The position numbers and the translations under genes were made by a program. The notes beneath the pieces were generated by a model, which saw nothing but the letters and a program-made list of their open reading frames with translations, was not told where the DNA came from and did not search any database. A DNA stretch of 7,398 nt from a bacterium (lineage in GTDB: Bacteria; Auribacterota; UBA3054; B51-G9): the NCBI GenBank assembly GCA_029933535.1, contig JAOZNZ010000033.1, positions 5,751 through 13,148 of the forward strand. Reading direction: 5' to 3'. Of the stretch, positions 1 through 6,619 are shown in pieces; the first letter of the stretch is position 1; each line of letters opens with the position of its first letter.

Positions 1-37
1 CCCTTCGGGCACCCCCCAGCATTCGCGGGGTCAGAGA

Positions 38-62
38 CCTCCTTCAAAAGGAGGGATTTTTT
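38..62 (+). terminator. Terminator-like hairpin with T-run (repeat copy 1)
   Basis: A 7-bp perfect stem (CCTCCTT at 38-44, AAGGAGG at 48-54, 3-base loop) is followed by GA and six T residues, the form of an intrinsic terminator on the plus strand. It would end a plus-strand gene lying left of the window, converging on the cupin gene that stops at 123. The bases before it (1-37) are GC-rich with short C/G complementarities (CCC-TTC-GGG at 1-9; C and G runs at 12-30). The segment GGGATTTT...TTCTTCA just after the stem resembles the right end of the palindromic repeat at 1361, so this may be a repeat copy rather than a dedicated terminator. Positions 63-122 are AT-rich with an imperfect TTTGTTATTTA repetition and nothing else recognised. 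Confidence 0.4.
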
Positions 63-122
63 CTTCATTTTGAATTTGTTATTTATTTGTTATTTATTAT
101 TTGAGTTTTGTTATTTTCTTCA

Positions 123-1316
123 CTAAGGCATCTCCGGATGGTTTGGTCCGAAATGTTTCAAAATAACCATCGGCTCATGCTGCGATTTGTTTGTTATAAT
201 TACTCCTTCCTTTGCCGCTTTTTCAGAAATAAAATATTCGTCGGCACTGGTCTGACCGTAACGAAGCATAATAGCAGCTTCGGCATCATACTCACCGAAT
301 TTTCCGTGGCCCTGAATCATTATACAGCCATAAGCGACGGGGTCTTTAATTGTAACTGTTTGCCCGGGTTGAATAGAAAGTTCTTTTGCGCCGACATAAT
401 CGTTCTTGTAAGAAATCCACTTTTCAGTAAACTGTTCATTAGAATGTTCGCATGTAATCGGCGGCCGGAAGAAAGATTTTTTATAATGGGGGTCGATATT
501 TTTTTCCCAATCCATAAGACTGATAACATAATCTACATCGCGTTTTTTGTCTTCCGGACAGTTTTCAACAAGAAATTCATAAGGATAAATTTCATTCGCT
601 GTAATGTTTTCATAAACTGAATTCACATCGCTGTTCCATTGCGGCTCGTATGTCAGTACAGAACCGGGTGCATGAATAACTCCTGGCGGTGTGTACCAAC
701 CTGTGCCAAGCTGAATTCTGTATGCGCGTGAAAGTTCCGTGATTTTAATATCTTCTTTTTCGTAATTTAACAATCGTGCGCGTATTTGGTCTTTTGTAAC
801 ATCGGGATCAAAACCAAAATAAGTAACAGGAAAAGTTCCAAGATGATTGTTGAGTTGAGGAGGAAAATAATACGCTTCCGGCTTTCCAAGCTGACCAACT
901 CGTGCCGCGCTTTCAAAGTCAAGATGTAAATGATGAAAAAGCGGTTCGCCGAAATCGAAGAATTTTGAGTACATCGGCCAACCGCCGAATTTTTCCATAA
1001 GTTCATCGCCGACGAGTTCGTTTTTGAGTTCGTCCTGAGTTTCTTTCAGGGTGAATTTTTCTTTAACATTTCCCGAAGCCGGCATGACATAGCTGTAACC
1101 TTCATCTTCAGCGGCAAGCGGGCCGTTCATACATTTTATAACGGAAGAAAACCAGCGTTCTTTGATAGATCCCCGTTCAGTTCCAAGCGCGTAATAATCA
1201 TCCGGATGCAAGCGAAGCCTTTTACCTGCAGCGCTGAATCTTCGCGGAACAAAAACCGGGATTAATTGTAGGACGCCTTTACCTTTATCGAAAGTATCGT
1301 TAATAAGAGATTTCAT
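123..1316 (-). CDS. Cupin protein resembling class I mannose-6-phosphate isomerase
   Basis: 397 residues, complete. The middle has the metal-site layout of class I phosphomannose isomerases: HLH at residues 129-131, GKPEAYY with E147 sixteen residues later, and WYTPPGVIHAPGS with H215. In characterised type I enzymes the ligands are Gln-x-His, Glu and His; here His replaces the Gln. Residues about 312-391 look like a second, C-terminal cupin barrel. There is no signal peptide, so it is probably cytoplasmic. The likely role is isomerisation or binding of a sugar or sugar phosphate; the substrate cannot be told from sequence. The ATG is the first Met after an in-frame TAA upstream, but no Shine-Dalgarno sequence precedes it; it directly abuts an octamer tandem repeat. 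It lies 260 bp downstream of the large secreted protein gene on the same strand, with repeats between, so cotranscription is uncertain. The fold is fairly secure; the exact enzyme activity is not. Confidence 0.8.
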   Translation of the reverse strand: MKSLINDTFDKGKGVLQLIPVFVPRRFSAAGKRLRLHPDDYYALGTERGSIKERWFSSVIKCMNGPLAAEDEGYSYVMPASGNVKEKFTLKETQDELKNELVGDELMEKFGGWPMYSKFFDFGEPLFHHLHLDFESAARVGQLGKPEAYYFPPQLNNHLGTFPVTYFGFDPDVTKDQIRARLLNYEKEDIKITELSRAYRIQLGTGWYTPPGVIHAPGSVLTYEPQWNSDVNSVYENITANEIYPYEFLVENCPEDKKRDVDYVISLMDWEKNIDPHYKKSFFRPPITCEHSNEQFTEKWISYKNDYVGAKELSIQPGQTVTIKDPVAYGCIMIQGHGKFGEYDAEAAIMLRYGQTSADEYFISEKAAKEGVIITNKSQHEPMVILKHFGPNHPEMP

Positions 1317-1359
1317 AATGGAATAATGGAATAATGGAATATTGGATTAATGGATTAAG
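1314..1359. repeat. Octamer tandem repeat abutting the cupin gene start
   Basis: On the plus strand the sequence splits into 8-bp units: CATAATGG, AATAATGG, AATAATGG, AATATTGG, ATTAATGG, then a partial ATTAAG. The first unit contains the reverse complement of the cupin ATG (1314-1316), so the array occupies the whole region where a ribosome binding site would be. Units decay away from the gene. Since the array ends at the ATG, copy-number change would alter the leader rather than the reading frame. Confidence 0.75.
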
Positions 1360-1360
1360 T

Positions 1361-1392
1361 CCCCCTTTCCTAAAGGGGGTTAGGGGGATTTT
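1361..1392. repeat. C5...G5 palindromic repeat, copy 2 (uninterrupted)
   Basis: CCCCCTTT (1361-1368) pairs with AAAGGGGG (1372-1379) across a 3-base loop, followed by TTAGGGGGATTTT. The same layout recurs at 1500-1560 and, more weakly, at 38-62. The T-rich end faces the plus strand, opposite to the direction of the flanking genes, so it does not look like a terminator for them. It fits a dispersed REP- or MITE-like palindrome; no mobility gene is present. Confidence 0.7.
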
Positions 1393-1405
1393 CTTCACTT
1401 TAGTC

Positions 1406-1476
1406 TTGGTAGTTGAGAATTCGATATTGGAACTTCTTTCTTAATATTAAATCAAGTCTCAACTCCGAACTACCAA
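1406..1476. repeat. 71-bp imperfect inverted repeat
   Basis: TTGGTAGTT (1406-1414) is the exact reverse complement of AACTACCAA (1468-1476). Nested inside, TTGAGA (1413-1418) pairs with TCTCAA (1457-1462), giving a 13-bp stem interrupted on one side by a 7-base bulge, and enclosing an AT-rich loop of about 38 bases. It sits between copies 2 and 3 of the C5...G5 repeat. It could be a small non-autonomous element or a structured RNA segment between the two minus-strand genes; there is no evidence to choose. Confidence 0.5.
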
Positions 1477-1499
1477 TTTTCAATTTTCAAGTTTTAATT

Positions 1500-1560
1500 C
1501 CCCCTTTTTTAAAGTGGTACATCCCGATTATTCCATCGGGAGTGGGTTAGGGGGATTTTA
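1500..1560. repeat. C5...G5 palindromic repeat, copy 3 (interrupted)
   Basis: The ends match copy 2: CCCCC plus a T-run then AAAG at the left, GTTAGGGGGATTTT at the right. Removing 1518-1545 restores exactly the copy 2 length, with only a few substitutions (CC to TT in the loop region, one G to T). The inserted 28 bases contain their own perfect 7-bp hairpin. The T-rich end again faces the plus strand, so it is not well placed as an intrinsic terminator for the minus-strand gene ending at 1577, although the stem could slow transcription. Confidence 0.7.
1518..1545. mobile_element. 28-bp palindromic micro-insertion with 5-bp direct repeat
   Basis: AGTGG at 1513-1517 is repeated at 1541-1545, flanking 23 bases that hold a perfect hairpin, TCCCGAT (1522-1528), 6-base loop, ATCGGGA (1535-1541). 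The second AGTGG shares its first base with the end of the hairpin. Copy 2 of the host repeat lacks precisely this 28-bp block, so it serves as an empty site. The pattern resembles insertion of a tiny palindrome with target duplication, but the direct repeat is short and slipped-strand duplication is possible. Confidence 0.45.
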
Positions 1561-1576
1561 GTTTAATGGACATTAT

Positions 1577-4500
1577 TTATTTTTTTCGCCTTGCGAAAAT
1601 AATAATACCGAACACTGAATACAGAATACTGAATAATATTCCGGCTTCCGGAATTCCTTTCTCAATACTGCTAAAGCCGTACAGCATGTAATCCTGACCA
1701 GGACCTGGCGTTAAAGTAATTGTAAACGTTCCATCTGCTCCGGCAAGATACTTATATTCAACAATTTGACACGCTGTTGTGATTTGATTTTCATTCAACA
1801 AAAATATTCCGCCATCACTGCCTGAAAGGATTGAAAACCTATCAGAAGGTGTATAGAATGGTCGGCCATAAAGTGTGAAAATATTTGTTGACATCGGCCA
1901 CAGGTTTGAAATCACAATTCCTATTGAAGAACCCCAGCCATAAACGCAATATTCAGCAATATCGGCTCCGGCGCCGCTTGGTAGTGGCGCTGAAAAAGCT
2001 GTCCCTCTGAAAGCTGATACCCAGCCGTCATAACCGAATACCGACCAGTTCGCACCTGTTAATTCAGGGATCATGTCGTCAACGAACAGGTTCTCAGGCA
2101 CAGGCACCAGACCGGGGCATTCAAAATCAAGCCCGCTGACATTGATCGTCGGGGGATGGTTGGTCCAGTTGAGATTTACCGCGTGAGTAAATTCTTCAAC
2201 AGGATTGGTTGTTCCAATCCACAGGTCATCATCATTCTCCCAAGTACGGGTTGTCATTTGCGCACTGCAAGGAGAGATTTTAAAATTATCAATCACACCC
2301 ACATCACCATTATTATAAAGAGTTATGTAATTTTCATCAAAACCACTTCCTTTTTCATAGCTGTAAAAATAATTCATGTGATAGTAAATATTGCTTTCGG
2401 CCGGAGGAGCCCACCATTCACTTCGCAGCGGCATCGGTTTTCCGTTGATAAACATTGATATATAAACTTTATCATTATCAAAACTTTCCGCAGCAACAGC
2501 AATTTTAACATGCATATTTGTTGTATTCGGCGAACCAAATAGGTCGGCAACTTTAGTTTCTCCACTGAAAACCTGGTACAATCCTGTCGGCGATGCACCG
2601 GCGCCGAAGAAAACTATACCCATTCCGCCCGAGCTTATCGGAAATGCGTTCTGTGCGATTTTACCGAAGCTGATTGCCGTCCAACTGCTATTCGCGGGAA
2701 AAACGTCAAATTCTATTACAAAATTCGTGTAATCGGTAAAACTATAATTCGGCGAACAGGAAGCCACTCCGTTTAAGGTTAATTTATTCGGTGTCAATGC
2801 CGATTGTCCCACTTCAGTTATTCCTGAAATTGAGTAATCGAGTGGAGCGGCGGTACCGTATTGTCGTCCTGCGTTATAGTATCCCATATTCGCATCTCCG
2901 CTTCCGCTGACATTATTAAAGGTATCAAAAAAGTAGTAAGCAGAATTCACATCACGATTAACAATAAAGGAAGTAGAATCCGACCAATCACTCCATTTGT
3001 TGCGATCGCTTTGATAACTTACTCTCCAGAAATTAGTTCCTGTAAAAACCAAACCGGATAGTGCGTTAACAATGTTTGTTGTACCGCCCTGGAATTCTCT
3101 TGGTGAAGCGAAATAAATATCGGAACTCAACTGCCATTTACTGTTTTCGAACGGCCATCCTGCTGCATCGTTATATTCAGAAGCTGATAGAACGATAGGA
3201 AAGTTCTGCAAAGAGCCGCCTGCAGGAGATTGATTTACAGGTTTATCAGGTGGACTTGAAGTTGATCTGAAACCAATATCATAATCGCCGAATTCGCTCC
3301 ATCCGTAAGAATTCCCGGCTTGAACCCAGTAATAATAATTACTATTATCTAAGCCGGTAGTATCGAAATATTCATTACTTTCTGCAGATATATTACCTGA
3401 AATATCAACCGCGAGATTTGTTTCATCACTAATACCGCGAAAAACAGCGTATTTATCAACTTCAAGACTTGACAGCCAGGTGATTTTCACACTATCACTA
3501 TAAGTTCCATCCGAAGCTGAAATTTCTGTAGGCGGTTCCGGAACGAAAGTTTTTATCTGAAAATAATCAACACTTAGCCATGCCCAACCGCCACTTGTGC
3601 AATTATCCACTACTTCAAAATAAACTTCTTTACCTTCCGCGGCGGCATTAGTAATTGATCTTTCCACCACAAGATTTTGGTCAGGGGCATAAACTCTGCC
3701 GTATTCAGTATCATCGCCCGCATCTTTTAAAGACACATAATTAAATATAGCGGGATTAAAATGTTTTGACCAACCTCCAACAAGAAATTTCACATAACCA
3801 TCAGCTGGATAAGTAAAAGTAGTTGACCTGATCGTTCCGACATTTGTTTCTCCACCGACCATAGAATTTGCATAATATTCCAGATGAATAGGATTGAATT
3901 CAAAATGTACCGGGGCAAAGTTCGTTGTTACCGGCGCTGCTCCCCAGGCGAGACCTGACACGTCCCAACCTACATAACCGTCTTCGAAGTCGAAGTTCTT
4001 CGTGTCGACAAGACGGAAATAATCAACTCCTATCCATGCATAGGCGTTTGATGGGCAATCATCAACAACTTCAATATAAACTTCTTCACCATAAGCTGCT
4101 TCAGATTCAAGAGCAACATTCTGCATCACATTCTCGTTAGGTCCCCATATTCTATCAAGCTCAGTGCCATCAGAAGCGAGATTCAGCGTAACATAGTTGT
4201 AGACTTTTCCGGGATTACCGAACGGTCCACGTGACGACCAACCATTCAAAAGGAAAGAAACAGCATTGTTTGTAGGGCATGTAAATGTAACTGATCTCAT
4301 CACTCCAACAGCCGCTTCATTAACGCCTGCATTATCCGGGTAAAGAGTTCCCGCATAATAGATTCCCTGCCATCCCGTTATTTGTCCACCGGCATTTTGT
4401 GTAGTTGGTTGACCAAACGCATCACCGGAAATAACTGTCCAGTTAGTATAAGTACCTGTTTCAAAATCCCAGTTACGCGGGTCAGGCGGAACTATTACTT

Positions 4501-5047
4501 CGATTTTGAAATTATCAACGGAAATCCAGGCAAAACCGCCACCGTCAGCATCATCAACAACTTTAATATAAACAGAAACGGATGTATTAGTGTTATGTTT
4601 TAAAGTTGCCCTTACGGCATTGTTGCCGTTAGGCGTCCAAGCCCGGTCAAGTTCAACATCATCTGATGCGCGATACAAAGCCGTATAGCACCAATTGAAC
4701 GCTCCACCGCCGGTTGCTGACCATCCGCCGATATAGAATTCGACTTCTTCATTTGCTTCAAGAGTAAAAGCAGCTGACTGAAGTATACCTGTATTTGCTT
4801 CCACCCACACGTCTGAGGAGTCGTATCCGCTATTTGCATAGTACATACCTTCAACAGGTTGATTCGCGTGATGTGGTGCGGGAAGATCATTTGTAGTCGG
4901 ACTATTCCCAAACGAGCCGTTGCCTGAAAGAGTCCAACCAGTTAAATTACCTGTCTCAAATCCACCGTTTACAATATCGGCATTAACTAAGCAAGTAAAG
5001 AATAGGGCGACAATAATGACAGCTGAGAGAAATTTTGATTTTTTCAT
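1577..5047 (-). CDS. Large secreted multidomain protein with PEP-CTERM-like anchor
   Basis: 1156 residues from the ATG at 5047. That start is chosen because it opens a classical signal peptide (MKKSKF, hydrophobic core to about residue 20, cleavage near NA-D at 22-24) and has AAAGGAAC six bases upstream; the frame stays open 32 codons further, but that extension would bury the signal. Domains: three related beta-rich modules (24-183, 191-347, 350-499), FN3-like (about 502-596), a second FN3- or Ig-like stretch (about 599-698), a LamG-like region (about 705-927), a C-terminal beta region (930-1125), then GIPEAG, a hydrophobic segment and terminal ARRKK (1131-1156), the plan of an exosortase-processed PEP-CTERM tail with Ala for the last Pro. 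No catalytic motif was recognised. The likely role is a surface-attached carbohydrate-binding or adhesive protein; this is inferred from domain style. It is divergent to the LRR gene. Confidence 0.8.
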   Translation of the reverse strand: MKKSKFLSAVIIVALFFTCLVNADIVNGGFETGNLTGWTLSGNGSFGNSPTTNDLPAPHHANQPVEGMYYANSGYDSSDVWVEANTGILQSAAFTLEANEEVEFYIGGWSATGGGAFNWCYTALYRASDDVELDRAWTPNGNNAVRATLKHNTNTSVSVYIKVVDDADGGGFAWISVDNFKIEVIVPPDPRNWDFETGTYTNWTVISGDAFGQPTTQNAGGQITGWQGIYYAGTLYPDNAGVNEAAVGVMRSVTFTCPTNNAVSFLLNGWSSRGPFGNPGKVYNYVTLNLASDGTELDRIWGPNENVMQNVALESEAAYGEEVYIEVVDDCPSNAYAWIGVDYFRLVDTKNFDFEDGYVGWDVSGLAWGAAPVTTNFAPVHFEFNPIHLEYYANSMVGGETNVGTIRSTTFTYPADGYVKFLVGGWSKHFNPAIFNYVSLKDAGDDTEYGRVYAPDQNLVVERSITNAAAEGKEVYFEVVDNCTSGGWAWLSVDYFQIKTFVPEPPTEISASDGTYSDSVKITWLSSLEVDKYAVFRGISDETNLAVDISGNISAESNEYFDTTGLDNSNYYYWVQAGNSYGWSEFGDYDIGFRSTSSPPDKPVNQSPAGGSLQNFPIVLSASEYNDAAGWPFENSKWQLSSDIYFASPREFQGGTTNIVNALSGLVFTGTNFWRVSYQSDRNKWSDWSDSTSFIVNRDVNSAYYFFDTFNNVSGSGDANMGYYNAGRQYGTAAPLDYSISGITEVGQSALTPNKLTLNGVASCSPNYSFTDYTNFVIEFDVFPANSSWTAISFGKIAQNAFPISSGGMGIVFFGAGASPTGLYQVFSGETKVADLFGSPNTTNMHVKIAVAAESFDNDKVYISMFINGKPMPLRSEWWAPPAESNIYYHMNYFYSYEKGSGFDENYITLYNNGDVGVIDNFKISPCSAQMTTRTWENDDDLWIGTTNPVEEFTHAVNLNWTNHPPTINVSGLDFECPGLVPVPENLFVDDMIPELTGANWSVFGYDGWVSAFRGTAFSAPLPSGAGADIAEYCVYGWGSSIGIVISNLWPMSTNIFTLYGRPFYTPSDRFSILSGSDGGIFLLNENQITTACQIVEYKYLAGADGTFTITLTPGPGQDYMLYGFSSIEKGIPEAGILFSILYSVFGIIIFARRKK
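3551..4978 (-). repeat. Three tandem ~155-residue modules in the large secreted protein
   Basis: Each module starts with a GFETG or DFE(T/D)G motif followed closely by W, has a central (V/I/L)(R/Q)S..F stretch and a GGW or NGW motif, then A.D..E..R...P..N, and ends VVD(D/N)......AW(I/L).VD.F. Module ends are at residues 183, 347 and 499. The W-rich ends and FETG..(T/G)W opening resemble jelly-roll carbohydrate-binding modules found in secreted glycan-active proteins. The modules are clearly homologous but diverged, so the duplication is old; module 3 is the shortest. Ligand is unknown. Confidence 0.7.
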
Positions 5048-5051
5048 AATA

Positions 5052-5059
5052 GTTCCTTT
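5052..5059 (-). promoter_or_regulatory. Ribosome binding site deciding the start at 5047
   Basis: On the minus strand AAAGGAAC lies just upstream of the ATG, with six bases between GGA-C and the start region. It is the only convincing Shine-Dalgarno sequence among the four genes and supports the signal-peptide start over the longer open frame. Confidence 0.7.
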
Positions 5060-5077
5060 GTTTAGTTGAAAGAGAAA

Positions 5078-5116
5078 CCCGGCGCACGTGTCCCGCGCAT
5101 GCTGGGATGCCTGGGT
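5078..5116. other. GC-rich island upstream of the large secreted protein
   Basis: A block of about 39 bases stands out in an otherwise AT-rich intergenic region. It contains the palindromes CACGTG (5085-5090) and GCATGC (5097-5102), and GCGC at 5082-5085 and 5095-5098 that could pair. It lies 31-69 bases upstream of the start at 5047, so it is either in the leader RNA or a protein-binding site, or a fragment of a dispersed repeat. No known riboswitch fold was recognised. The region 5117-5250 is AT-rich with many possible -10-like hexamers; a promoter for the minus-strand gene probably lies here but cannot be singled out. Confidence 0.3.
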
Positions 5117-5250
5117 CAAAAGTCTAATATCCAATGACAACATAATAATTATATTAAAACAAAATAATTTTTTCTATAACAATATAATCATTATTAACAC
5201 TATTTTATCAAAACATATTTTTTTGAAAGTCTCTTTTGAATTTTATAATA

Positions 5251-5280
5251 ATTTCCGTGTATTTCTGTGTGTTCCGTGGG
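5251..5280. repeat. Three degenerate 10-bp tandem units
   Basis: Units ATTTCCGTGT, ATTTCTGTGT and GTTCCGTGGG follow each other directly, about one helical turn apart. They lie 75-105 bases upstream of the LRR gene, beyond its predicted -35 element. A related sequence in the opposite orientation lies beyond the 3' end of that gene (6628-6650; GTGTTTCGTGAG on the minus strand). The units could be phased protein-binding sites or a dispersed repeat. Confidence 0.4.
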
Positions 5281-5319
5281 TAAATAAAAATTCTGCGGGA
5301 AGATAGTGTATTTTTAAAG

Positions 5320-5348
5320 TTGTTCATAGTTCATAAATTTGCTATAAT
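5320..5348 (+). promoter_or_regulatory. Promoter of the LRR gene, extended -10, leaderless
   Basis: A perfect TATAAT (5343-5348) is preceded by TGC, giving an extended -10, and by TTGTTC (5320-5325) at a 17-bp spacing; the -35 matches the consensus only in TTG. The -10 ends 7 bases before the ATG at 5356, so transcription should begin at or immediately next to the A of the start codon. No Shine-Dalgarno sequence is present, which agrees with a leaderless mRNA. Confidence 0.6.
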
Positions 5349-5355
5349 AGTTTAA

Positions 5356-6570
5356 ATGAAACTAACTCTTATAATATTTTTGTTCTCTACTGTTACAACA
5401 GTTTTTGCCGATGTTGAAATCACTTCGATTGACGTAAATGACGAGAATGTTTATTTGACCTGGAACACTCCGACAAACAAATTTATTGTTGCAGTATCCA
5501 CTTCTCTATTTGATTTTGTAGATTCAGCAATATGTTGTAATTCTTCCGTTGGAGATAGTCCGCAAACTAATTCTACTGTGTTTGCAAGGAATAGTGATCG
5601 TGATTACTTTCGCATGATGTTTGGGCTGCAGGTAGTAGAATTTCCCGACCCTCTTTTATTTCAAATTATATTTACTAATATAGAAACTAAAATCAGGCCG
5701 TTTAACAAAATCTATGATGCAGAAATAGTAGGAATTTCAAATATTTACGCAAACGGAATGCCGGTTACTAATGTTAGTGGATTGTCTGCGATGCCGTGGT
5801 TGACTTCTCTTACTGTCCGCAATTATTGGCTTACTAATATTACCGGTTTTTCAGAACTGCCGGAAATAACTGCACTGGCGATTAATGGTTGCCATCTTGA
5901 TGATTTATCGGAAGTAAGAAAAACTCCCGGACTGATTTTTCTTAATCTTTATGGTAACGATATTGTTAGTCCTGAACTTGGTTCAGGGCTTACTTCGCTG
6001 GATTTATATGATAATCAAATTAATGATTTATCTCCTTTGAGCAGTTTTAATCAACTTTCCTGGCTGGATTTGCGGCGAAACAATTTGATGGATTTATCTC
6101 CGATTTCTGCGTTAACAAATTTGACGTGGCTTGGCTTGGCTCATAACCAAATTACTAACGCTGATTCACTGGCAAATCTAACAAATATTAGTTGGCTGAA
6201 TCTAAAAAATAACGATCTTGATAGCATTGATTTTGTTGGCGCGATTACTAATCTTGAGTGGTTTAATGTTTCAAGCAACCATTTAAATACCCTTGCTGGA
6301 TTAGAAACTTTAAGTTCGCTTGAAGCGCTTGATGTTTCAGACAATCAGATAACGAATATATCGGCATTATCAACACTTCTACATTTACGATGGATCGACC
6401 TTTCTCACAATCGATTAACAGACATTGATGTTCTTATAACGAACGCTGCGAATGGCGGAATTACTAATGGTCACACCGTAATTCTTATTGACAATCCTCT
6501 AAGCGATTACGCTTTGACAAATCAGATTCATGTGTTGACAAATGATTATCGAGTAACGGTAGAATATTAA
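5356..6570 (+). CDS. Secreted internalin-type leucine-rich-repeat protein
   Basis: 404 residues, complete. A signal peptide covers residues 1-18 (MKLTL, hydrophobic core, cleavage near VFA-D). Residues 19-90 form a beta-rich N-terminal region resembling FN3 in its VYLTWNTPTN stretch. FPDPLLFQIIF (96-106) resembles the N-cap that opens many bacterial LRR domains. Residues about 149-365 hold ten repeats, and NPLSDYALTNQIHVL (380-394) is a typical closing motif. No lipobox, membrane anchor or sorting signal is visible, so the product is probably periplasmic or released. LRR proteins of this type bind proteins or glycans; no partner can be named. The start is fixed by the signal peptide although no ribosome site precedes it. 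It is divergent to the large PEP-CTERM-like gene and 124 bp upstream of the sulfatase on the same strand. Confidence 0.85.
   Translation: MKLTLIIFLFSTVTTVFADVEITSIDVNDENVYLTWNTPTNKFIVAVSTSLFDFVDSAICCNSSVGDSPQTNSTVFARNSDRDYFRMMFGLQVVEFPDPLLFQIIFTNIETKIRPFNKIYDAEIVGISNIYANGMPVTNVSGLSAMPWLTSLTVRNYWLTNITGFSELPEITALAINGCHLDDLSEVRKTPGLIFLNLYGNDIVSPELGSGLTSLDLYDNQINDLSPLSSFNQLSWLDLRRNNLMDLSPISALTNLTWLGLAHNQITNADSLANLTNISWLNLKNNDLDSIDFVGAITNLEWFNVSSNHLNTLAGLETLSSLEALDVSDNQITNISALSTLLHLRWIDLSHNRLTDIDVLITNAANGGITNGHTVILIDNPLSDYALTNQIHVLTNDYRVTVEY
5800..6450 (+). repeat. Ten 22-residue LRR units
   Basis: The repeats begin at residues 149, 171, 193, 212, 234, 256, 278, 300, 322 and 344 and follow LxxLxLxxNxIxDLSPLxxLxx. 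All are 22 residues except the third (193-211), which has 19. The first two lack the conserved Asn (N-Y and G-C at that point), as capping repeats often do. Spacing is of the internalin or SDS22-like class. Confidence 0.85.
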
Positions 6571-6572
6571 AT

Positions 6573-6619
6573 TGTAGCGCACGGAAAATCCACCGGCTCA
6601 TGCTTCGCCGGCAGCTACA
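6573..6619. repeat. Nested hairpin after the LRR gene
   Basis: Outer stem TGTAGC (6573-6578) pairs with GCTACA (6614-6619); inner stem CCGGC (6593-6597) pairs with GCCGG (6607-6611) over a 9-base loop. It starts two bases after the LRR stop codon. No T-run follows, only TTAAAAT, so it is a weak candidate for an intrinsic terminator; it may instead protect the transcript end or be a dispersed element. A further TGTAGC at 6650-6655 hints at a partial second copy. Confidence 0.5.

Noticed and set aside
1..126. Open plus-strand frame entering from the left edge and ending at TAA 124-126
   Set aside because: It runs through the hairpin and a low-complexity AT tract and overlaps the cupin stop; it does not look like protein-coding sequence.
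108..620. 170-codon plus-strand open frame opposite the cupin gene
   Set aside because: It is antisense to a conserved isomerase-like protein, with no recognisable domain or ribosome site.
1314..1560. CRISPR-like array
   Set aside because: The units are 8 bp or unrelated palindromes; there are no regular spacers and no cas genes.
3925..4140. Short plus-strand open frame rich in Arg, Ser, Gln and His
   Set aside because: It is antisense to modules 2 and 3 of the large protein and is composition-driven.
5078..5110. Sigma-54 promoter for the PEP-CTERM-like gene
   Set aside because: PEP-CTERM genes in some bacteria use sigma-54, but no GG-N10-GC element with TGGCAC and TTGC character is present upstream.
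5048..5143. 32-codon N-terminal extension of the large minus-strand gene
   Set aside because: It would place a hydrophilic stretch before a perfect signal peptide and overlaps the GC-rich island; the ATG at 5047 has a good ribosome site.
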